Assembly (NCBI GenBank): GCA_030619615.1 | Contig: JAUXBC010000012.1 | Span: 1-14,586, forward strand | Origin: Dehalococcoidia bacterium | Lineage (GTDB): Bacteria > Chloroflexota > Dehalococcoidia > E44-bin15 | Direction of reading: 5' to 3' | DNA length: 14,586 nucleotides | Shown: one piece after another, positions 10,657 to 14,586 of the stretch | How positions within the stretch are numbered: position 1 is the first letter of the stretch | How the letters are laid out: the number at the start of each line of letters is the position of its first letter | Notes under the pieces: model-generated | Told to the model about the DNA's origin: nothing | The model's database searches: none | The model's input: only the letters and a program-made list of their open reading frames with translations | Translations under genes and position numbers: made by a program

Positions 10657-13600
10657 ATGTTCACTCATCTTCATATTCATACCGAATATAGCCTTCTCGA
10701 TGGTTTGTGCCGCATCCCCCAGCTCATCTCCAGGGCAAGAGAGTTGGGGATGGATAGCCTGGCGATCACCGATCACGGCGCTATGTATGGGGTGATCGAA
10801 TTCTATCTCGCTGCCAGAGAGGCCGGGATAAAACCGATCCTCGGTTGCGAGTTCTATGTTGCCCCCTTTGGCCGCCACTCAAGGGACGCCGCCGACAAGA
10901 ACCCTTATCACCTCATCCTGCTCGCCAAAAACGAGGCGGGTTATCAGAATCTCATCCATCTCAGCACCAAATCTCATCTTGAGGGCTTCTATTATAGGCC
11001 AAGGGTGGATAGGGAGCTTCTAGCCCAGCACCATGAGGGATTGATCGCCCTCTCAGGGTGCACCCAGGGCGAGATACCCCGCCTCATCCTGGAGGGGCGA
11101 TCCGATGCGGCGAGGAAGGCCGCCCTTTGGCACAGGGAGGTCTTCGGCGATTTCTTTCTCGAGCTTCAACGCCATCCCCTGCCCGAGCTGGAGCGGATAA
11201 ATGCCGAGCTCATCGCTATAGGCGGTGAGCTGGGCATACCCATAGTCGCTACCAACGATGTCCATTATGTCCTTAGGGAGGATGCCTACTCCCATGAGCT
11301 TCTCCTTTGCATCCAGACCAACTCCACCATCTATGACGAGAAGCGGATGAGGATGCCCAGCGATTCCTTCTACCTCAGGGGCGAGGGGGAGATGGCGGAG
11401 CTTTTCTCCGATCTCCCCCAGGCTTTAGAAAACACCCAGCGCATCGCCGAGATGTGCCATCTCGAGCTGGAATTCGGGCGCCTTCTCCTTCCTGAGGTGA
11501 GGACGCCCCAGGGTAAGACCGCCGATGATTACCTTGAGGAGCTCTGCCGTGAGGGGGTCAGGCGACGCTATGGCGAGGTCACCACTGAGGTGGCGGAGCG
11601 CCTCAACTACGAGCTGGAGGTCATCCGAAAGACCAATTTCGCCAACTATTTTCTTGTTGTTTTTGACCTCATATCCTTTGCCAAGGAACGAAACATCCTC
11701 TTCGGGGTCCGGGGTAGCGCCGCGGCAAGCCTGGTCCTCTACTGCCTGGGGATCACCGATATCGACCCCCTGGAAAATAGGCTGGTCTTCGAACGCTTCC
11801 TCAATGTGGAGCGCAGGGAGATGCCGGACATCGACCTTGACTTTCAGGATGACCGACGCGATGAAGTGATCTCCTATGCCGCCCGGAGGTATGGACACGA
11901 CCGGGTGGCCCAGATCATCACCTTCGGCACCTTGGGGGCAAGGGCAGCGCTCAGGGATGTGGGCAGAGCTCTGGGAATGCCCTATGGGGATGTCGATCGG
12001 GTGGCGAGATTGGTTCCTTTAGGGGTAAATATGACCCTGGAGAGGGCGCTTGAGGAGAACAGCGAGTTAAGAAACCTTTACTTTGAGGATGAGGGGGCGC
12101 GCCAGCTGGTGGATAACGCCAAGAGGGTGGAGGGTGTCGCTCGCCATGCCTCAACCCACGCCGCCGGGGTGGTCATCTCCAGGGAGCCCCTCACCCAGTA
12201 TGTGCCCCTTCAGAGACCAAGCAAGGGCGATGAAGGGACGATCGCGATGACCCAGTTCCCTATGGAGGCTATCGCCCAAATAGGCCTGCTTAAGATGGAC
12301 TTTCTGGGGCTGGTCAACCTGAGCATATTGGGGAAAGCAAAGGAGGTCATCGCCCAGACTAGAGGAATAGAGATCGACCTGAACCGGATCCCCCTCGATG
12401 ACGCCAAGACCTTTGAGCTCCTCTCCTCAGGGGAGACCACCGGGGTTTTCCAGCTTGAGGGGGCGGGGATGCGGCGCTTTGTCAAGGAGCTCAAACCCTC
12501 CTGTTTTAGCGATATTGCCGCCATGATCGCCCTCTACCGGCCCGGTCCCATGCAGTACATCCCTACTTTTATCAAGGCCAAGCATGGCCTGGAACCGATC
12601 CAGTTCCCCCATCCAGACCTTTCCCAGATCTTAGAGGAAACCTACGGGGTGATTGTGTACCAGGATCAGGTGCTGCTCATCGTTCAGGCCTTTGCTGGCC
12701 ATAGCCTGGGACAGGCTGACGTCTTCCGAAAGGCCATGGGAAAGAAGATCCCCGAGGTGATGAGGAGGCAGAGAAAGGGCTTCATCGCTGGGGCAAAGAG
12801 GATGGGATTCTCCGAGGAGGTGGCCAGGGAGGTCTTCGATCTTATCGAGCCCTTCGCCGGCTATGCCTTCAACAAGGCTCATAGCGTAAGCTATGCCATG
12901 ATCGCCTATCAGACCGCTTACCTTAAAGCGAACTATCCTGTGGAGTATATGAGCGCTGTGCTTACCATGAACATGGGGCAGCCAGATAAGGTTGCCTTCG
13001 CCATCGCCGAGTGCCGTCGCGTGGATATCCCGGTGCTCCCCCCTGATGTCAACAAAAGTAGCGCCACCTTCGCTATCGAGAAAACAGATGGCAAAGAGGG
13101 CATTCGCTTTGGGCTGGCGGCGATCAAGAACGTTGGTCTCGGGGCGGTGAGGCCGATCATCGCCTCCCGCGAAGAAGGGGGGGAGTTCAAGTTCCTCGAA
13201 GAATTCTGCCGCAGAGCTGACCTGCGCGCCATCAATAGACGAGCCTTGGAAAGCTTGATCAAGGTTGGAGCCTTGGACCCTCTGGGTCATCGTGGCGCCC
13301 TTCTCGCTAGCGTCGACCGAATCATGTCCCTTTCCCAGCGAGAGCAGAGGCTTAAGGAGACAGGGCAATCCACCATGTTCGACCTATGGGGAGATAGCAC
13401 GCCCCTGCCCCTGCCTGCTCTGGAATTGGCCCCAATGGAGGTCTCCCTTAGGGAGAGTCTGGCTTGGGAGAAGGAGCTTTTGGGGGTCTACCTGTCGGAG
13501 CATCCCTTCAGCCGCGCCGCGCCAAAGCTCGCCCCCTCTGTCACCGCCTTCTGCGGTCAGATCGATGAGGAGATGGTGGGGCAGGGGGTGGTGACTGCGG

Positions 13601-14115
13601 GCATCGTTATCTCGGTGCGCCAACTCTTCACCAAGGACAGACGCCCCTTTGTTAGCGCCACCCTTGAGGACCTCGAGGGCAGGATCGAGGTCACCGCCTG
13701 GCCCGAGATCTATGAGCGAACCAAAGAGCTTTGGATCGAGGGCAACATCCTCCTCGTGGAGGGAAGGGTGCGCCTGAGGGGAGACCGGGTGCAACTGAGC
13801 TGCGATAGGGTTCGCCTCTATCAGCCTGAAGAAAGGGTTAGCGCACCGGCCCCGCCGAAGAGACATAGGCTTCTTATCAATATTGCTCAAACCGCCGATG
13901 AAGAGAGCGATGTGGCGAGACTTCGCCAGATCTTTGATACCCTCAGGGATTACCCGGGAGAAGACGAGGTTTGCCTCAGTGTGACTGGAGGCGATGAGAC
14001 GGTTAACCTTGAGCTCCCAGACCTCACCACAGGCTACTGCCCCGAGCTTCACCAGCGACTGGCCGCCATCGTTGGGGGGGGGGATCTGGTGGTGGAGGAC
14101 CTTAACACGAAATAG
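10657..14115 (+). CDS. dnaE: DNA polymerase III alpha subunit (DnaE)
   Basis: Replicative C-family polymerase, 1152 residues, full length. The N-terminal PHP domain keeps the nine metal-ligand pattern: H6, H8, D15, H40, E65, H85, C135, D201, H203. The palm carries catalytic D391 and D393 (MPDIDLDF) and D548 (KMDFLGL). The finger region includes LYRPGPM, YQDQVL, FRKAMGKK and FNKAHSVSYAMIAYQTAYLK. A tandem HhH region lies around IRFGLAAIKNVG. An internal beta-clamp pentapeptide QSTMF is at 904-908. An OB fold follows (VVTAGIVISVRQLF to EGRIEVTAWPEIY), then a C-terminal domain of the DnaE1 type. The start at 10657 gives the standard MFTHLHIHTEYS; it has no ribosome site. It overlaps the convergent methyltransferase gene by 14 bases. 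Confidence 0.97.
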   Translation: MFTHLHIHTEYSLLDGLCRIPQLISRARELGMDSLAITDHGAMYGVIEFYLAAREAGIKPILGCEFYVAPFGRHSRDAADKNPYHLILLAKNEAGYQNLIHLSTKSHLEGFYYRPRVDRELLAQHHEGLIALSGCTQGEIPRLILEGRSDAARKAALWHREVFGDFFLELQRHPLPELERINAELIAIGGELGIPIVATNDVHYVLREDAYSHELLLCIQTNSTIYDEKRMRMPSDSFYLRGEGEMAELFSDLPQALENTQRIAEMCHLELEFGRLLLPEVRTPQGKTADDYLEELCREGVRRRYGEVTTEVAERLNYELEVIRKTNFANYFLVVFDLISFAKERNILFGVRGSAAASLVLYCLGITDIDPLENRLVFERFLNVERREMPDIDLDFQDDRRDEVISYAARRYGHDRVAQIITFGTLGARAALRDVGRALGMPYGDVDRVARLVPLGVNMTLERALEENSELRNLYFEDEGARQLVDNAKRVEGVARHASTHAAGVVISREPLTQYVPLQRPSKGDEGTIAMTQFPMEAIAQIGLLKMDFLGLVNLSILGKAKEVIAQTRGIEIDLNRIPLDDAKTFELLSSGETTGVFQLEGAGMRRFVKELKPSCFSDIAAMIALYRPGPMQYIPTFIKAKHGLEPIQFPHPDLSQILEETYGVIVYQDQVLLIVQAFAGHSLGQADVFRKAMGKKIPEVMRRQRKGFIAGAKRMGFSEEVAREVFDLIEPFAGYAFNKAHSVSYAMIAYQTAYLKANYPVEYMSAVLTMNMGQPDKVAFAIAECRRVDIPVLPPDVNKSSATFAIEKTDGKEGIRFGLAAIKNVGLGAVRPIIASREEGGEFKFLEEFCRRADLRAINRRALESLIKVGALDPLGHRGALLASVDRIMSLSQREQRLKETGQSTMFDLWGDSTPLPLPALELAPMEVSLRESLAWEKELLGVYLSEHPFSRAAPKLAPSVTAFCGQIDEEMVGQGVVTAGIVISVRQLFTKDRRPFVSATLEDLEGRIEVTAWPEIYERTKELWIEGNILLVEGRVRLRGDRVQLSCDRVRLYQPEERVSAPAPPKRHRLLINIAQTADEESDVARLRQIFDTLRDYPGEDEVCLSVTGGDETVNLELPDLTTGYCPELHQRLAAIVGGGDLVVEDLNTK

Positions 14116-14586
14116 TCTCCAACTCAAGGAGGCGCTTTTTCATCTCCAAACCTGCGGAGAAACCTCTTAGGCTGCCATCCCTGGCCAGCACACGATGACA
14201 GGGCACTACAATGGGGAAGGGGTTTCTCGCCAGAGCTTGCCCCACAGCGCGGAAAGCCCTCGGCCTTCCTATCTGCTGGGCGATCCAGCCATAGCTTTTG
14301 GTCTCACTATAGGGGATAAGGCGCGTCGCTTGCCACACAGCGCTTCTAAAGGGGGTGGCGCCGGCTAGGTTCAGCTCATCGGCAAAGGAGATGGGCTCGC
14401 CCTTAAAATAGCGCCTCAAACGATCGGGCAGGTCGCCAAAAGGGGCGGGGTCGGCGACCACCCCGGCTAAGCCTATCATCAGGAGATGGAGCACCGCCTC
14501 TGGGGAGGATTGGGGCAAAACAATGCAGCGCAGCCCCGCTGAAGAGCCAACCAATCCCATCCAACCAAGCTCGGTTTCAAAAAGGG
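14102..14586 (-). CDS. ogt: Methylated-DNA-[protein]-cysteine S-methyltransferase, 5'-truncated by window edge
   Basis: Suicide DNA-repair protein that transfers alkyl groups from O6-alkylguanine to its own cysteine. The active site IVVPCHRV is intact, preceded by TPFRSAVWQATRLIP, SYGWIAQQIG, RAVGQALARNP and followed by DGSLRGFSAGLEMKKRLLELE. The frame stays open to the right edge, and the codons before the first ATG (14560) read FETELGW, which continues the family's N-terminal strand (FxTxxGW-GLV). The true start is therefore beyond the window. No regulatory Ada domain is seen. It is convergent with dnaE, with a 14-base overlap of the 3' ends. Ogt versus another MGMT name is a convention; the function is secure. 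Confidence 0.93.
   Translation of the reverse strand, partial: LFETELGWMGLVGSSAGLRCIVLPQSSPEAVLHLLMIGLAGVVADPAPFGDLPDRLRRYFKGEPISFADELNLAGATPFRSAVWQATRLIPYSETKSYGWIAQQIGRPRAFRAVGQALARNPFPIVVPCHRVLARDGSLRGFSAGLEMKKRLLELETISC

Noticed and set aside
12631..13368. Long antisense open frame (245 codons) inside dnaE
   Set aside because: It lies wholly opposite a perfect dnaE, has no recognisable domain or ribosome site, and arises from the GC-biased codons of the sense gene.
13384..14127. Antisense open frame of 247 codons over the dnaE 3' end
   Set aside because: Shadow of dnaE; the real minus-strand gene here is the methyltransferase, in another frame.
1..14586. CRISPR array, tRNA, rRNA, prophage or insertion sequence
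   Set aside because: No regularly spaced repeats, cloverleaf sequences, transposase or phage genes were seen on either strand.

Overview
This window reads as a chromosomal segment of a free-living anaerobic bacterium with moderately high GC content. A tungstate/molybdate-type ABC transporter, two riboswitch-like leaders, c-di-GMP enzymes and a DnaE-type replicase with an intact PHP domain would fit a Chloroflexota (Dehalococcoidia-like) lineage. That placement is a low-confidence inference; no rRNA or other taxonomic marker is present. I see no insertion sequence, prophage, CRISPR array or tRNA.

Layout. 1-1248 (+): the 3' part of a GAF-GGDEF-HD-GYP cyclic-di-GMP enzyme, cut by the left edge. 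1275-4073 (-): tungstate transporter operon wtpB-wtpC-wtpA, preceded by a 423-base regulatory region. That region holds a Moco/Tuco-type riboswitch candidate, an attenuator terminator and a divergent promoter pair whose -35 boxes form a palindrome. 4497-4757 (+): an orphan SWIM zinc-finger miniprotein. 4820-6495 (-): folC and a TIGR04076-type small protein. 6585-7713 (-): a small-gene cluster (winged-helix protein, GvpK-like protein, hypothetical protein) with strikingly structured intergenic DNA. 7997-10260 (-): a NarL-type response regulator and its histidine kinase, behind a c-di-GMP-I (GEMM-I) riboswitch with its own terminator. 10657-14115 (+): dnaE. 14102-14586 (-): a methylated-DNA-cysteine methyltransferase cut by the right edge.

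How the parts relate. Second-messenger logic appears twice: an enzyme with both c-di-GMP synthesis and hydrolysis motifs at the left, and a riboswitch that would let c-di-GMP control transcription of a two-component system at the right. The tungstate transporter is probably under feedback control by the cofactor its substrate builds. In both riboswitch leaders I can draw mutually exclusive pairings between the aptamer's 3' strand and the terminator, which suggests ligand-induced termination (OFF switches).

The least explained pieces are the 7342-7490 RNA-like structure ahead of the GvpK-like gene, which has the aptamer/terminator layout of an attenuator but matches no class I recognise; the orphan GvpK-like protein with its unrecognised partner; and the TGNTATAAT-N6-ATG arrangement at both dnaE and folC, which predicts leaderless mRNAs.
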